The translations under genes were made by a program, and so were the position numbers. A stretch of DNA of 64,000 nt from Prunella strophiata. Lineage: Eukaryota > Chordata > Aves > Passeriformes > Prunellidae. Positions 63,101 through 64,000 of the stretch are shown piece after piece. The notes under the pieces are model-generated. The model was not told the origin of the DNA, made no database searches, and worked only from the letters and a program-made list of their open reading frames with translations. The stretch spans positions 27,626,310-27,690,309 of the forward strand of contig JAZBQD010000015.1 of NCBI GenBank assembly GCA_036583965.1. The letters are read 5' to 3'. Position 1 is the stretch's first letter. Each line of letters begins with the position of its first letter.

Positions 63101-64000
63101 CTGCAAACAGGGCCCTAGAGGATGGTTCTAGCTGCTGGCAGTATCATTCTAATTCTCTGCAAACTGAACTTCACCTTTGGTTTGGTACACAGGCTCCCTT
63201 AGGTTTCAAAAAATCATGATTCATTTCCTCAGGCTGCTTGGTTTTCTGAAGATTGGGCCCTCAGCAAATGTAAGGTAATTGTAATTATAATAAAATGAAT
63301 GCAATAAATGTTGCTATAATACAGTGTTAAGTGACAGATAATTGCTGAGTACCATAGATACACTTTTGCCTTTAATTAGAGAGAAGCAACCATCTCATTT
63401 ATTCTAGTTAAATTGGAGATGTAATCTTTGAAGTTACCATCAAAGACCTCATGATTTAACCTTACCAAGTACACTACTAATAATAATTTTAAGTGTACTT
63501 ACATAAAGCAATAATAATGGCTTTTCATTTTATTATAGGGTAATAATTTGGTCTTAGGGTAGATAAACTAGTGGAAGGAAGGCCAAAGTAGTGAACTACA
63601 GAGTAACACAATATTATTATTAACCCTCTGCTACAGCAAACATCATGGAAACTGATGCTATTGAGCAAACAAAAAGCTGTTCCTGAAGAGTTTTAAAACA
63701 AATATTTTTGAGGCTTAAGAGATTGGATGTTGAGGTCTTAGGGAAGATTTCAGCAAGCAGTACTAAATCATCCTGGTCTGTTGAAACAAGGCACTGCTAC
63801 TGCAATCAGTAGGTACTAAAATGAATGGAATAATTTTCTGGTCAGAGCAAGTTTCTAAGCAAATAAACTAAACACTGCTTACTTCAGTTTTTCTGGGGTA
63901 CAAAAAGGAGAATGTACATTTTCCCCATTTTAAAATGGTATTTTGAAAATAGTGGTATTGTTTCTTTCCTTACTCATTAGAAAAGGCAGTGGAGATATAA
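60113..64000. other. Unique AT-rich non-coding DNA, no gene seen
   Basis: No gene or clear transposon was recognised. A perfect octamer ATTTGCAT lies at 60564-60571 next to CATTAA, and an ~18-bp degenerate tandem repeat at 61682-61740. The frame at 61906-62154 (82 codons) matches nothing known. Confidence 0.65.
61682..61740. repeat. Degenerate ~18-20-bp tandem repeat
   Basis: Three imperfect copies of a unit like GAAATAACTATATTATT/A, in the order GAAATAACTATATTATT, GAAATAACTACATTATA, GAAATGACTATATTATA, followed by GAAATGG. Confidence 0.85.

Noticed and set aside
1..64000. CRISPR array, tRNA, rRNA, telomeric repeat, mitochondrial insertion
   Set aside because: No regularly spaced direct repeats with unique spacers, no intact tRNA A/B boxes with cloverleaf, no TTAGGG array and no mitochondrial gene sequence were seen.

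Overview
The window is nuclear DNA from a bird, most likely a passerine. The main evidence is at least fourteen CR1 LINE fragments. Most carry the avian CR1 3' signature (a block like 'GTCCCTTCCAACCC', then ATTCTATG-type octamers). There is also an LTR that opens with TGTCTTGGTTTCAG, a common avian ERVL-type start. Base composition is strongly AT-rich, as expected of a gene-poor macrochromosome segment. The species cannot be named from this sequence. No bacterial, plasmid or phage features are present: no operons, no CRISPR array, no integrases.

I found no protein-coding gene, tRNA, rRNA or recognised ncRNA. The longest open frames are 130-150 codons, about what chance allows in 64 kb. They match no family I recognise, and many lie inside repeats: poly-Leu and poly-Val frames from (GTT)n, a Lys-Gly frame from (GGMAAA)n, and several frames from CR1. 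The region is either intergenic desert or the inside of a very long intron.

Layout. 1-14.0 kb: mostly unique AT-rich DNA, with a small GC- and CpG-richer patch at 6.28-6.52 kb followed by TA/CA/ATT microsatellites. 14.05-14.6 kb: a CR1 3' fragment. 17-22.2 kb: a (CTAT)n microsatellite and three LTR candidates (17.8, 19.4 and 21.8 kb). 29-35.2 kb: CR1-rich, including a ~1.8 kb minus-strand CR1 that retains decayed reverse transcriptase sequence and is split by a solo LTR with a 6-bp target duplication. 38.6-45.7 kb: six more CR1 pieces, a large (GTT)n array and a possible tRNA-derived SINE relic. 52-55.6 kb: an A-rich tract, a probable minus-strand LTR, a POU-like site cluster and another CR1. 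58.4-60.1 kb: two CR1 fragments, one ending at a 139-bp hexanucleotide array. 60.1-64 kb: unique AT-rich DNA.

No new biological system is visible. The best-supported items are the nested LTR-in-CR1 insertion, the two related solo LTRs, the microsatellites, and a few candidate regulatory or ancient-repeat segments that need alignment to other birds.
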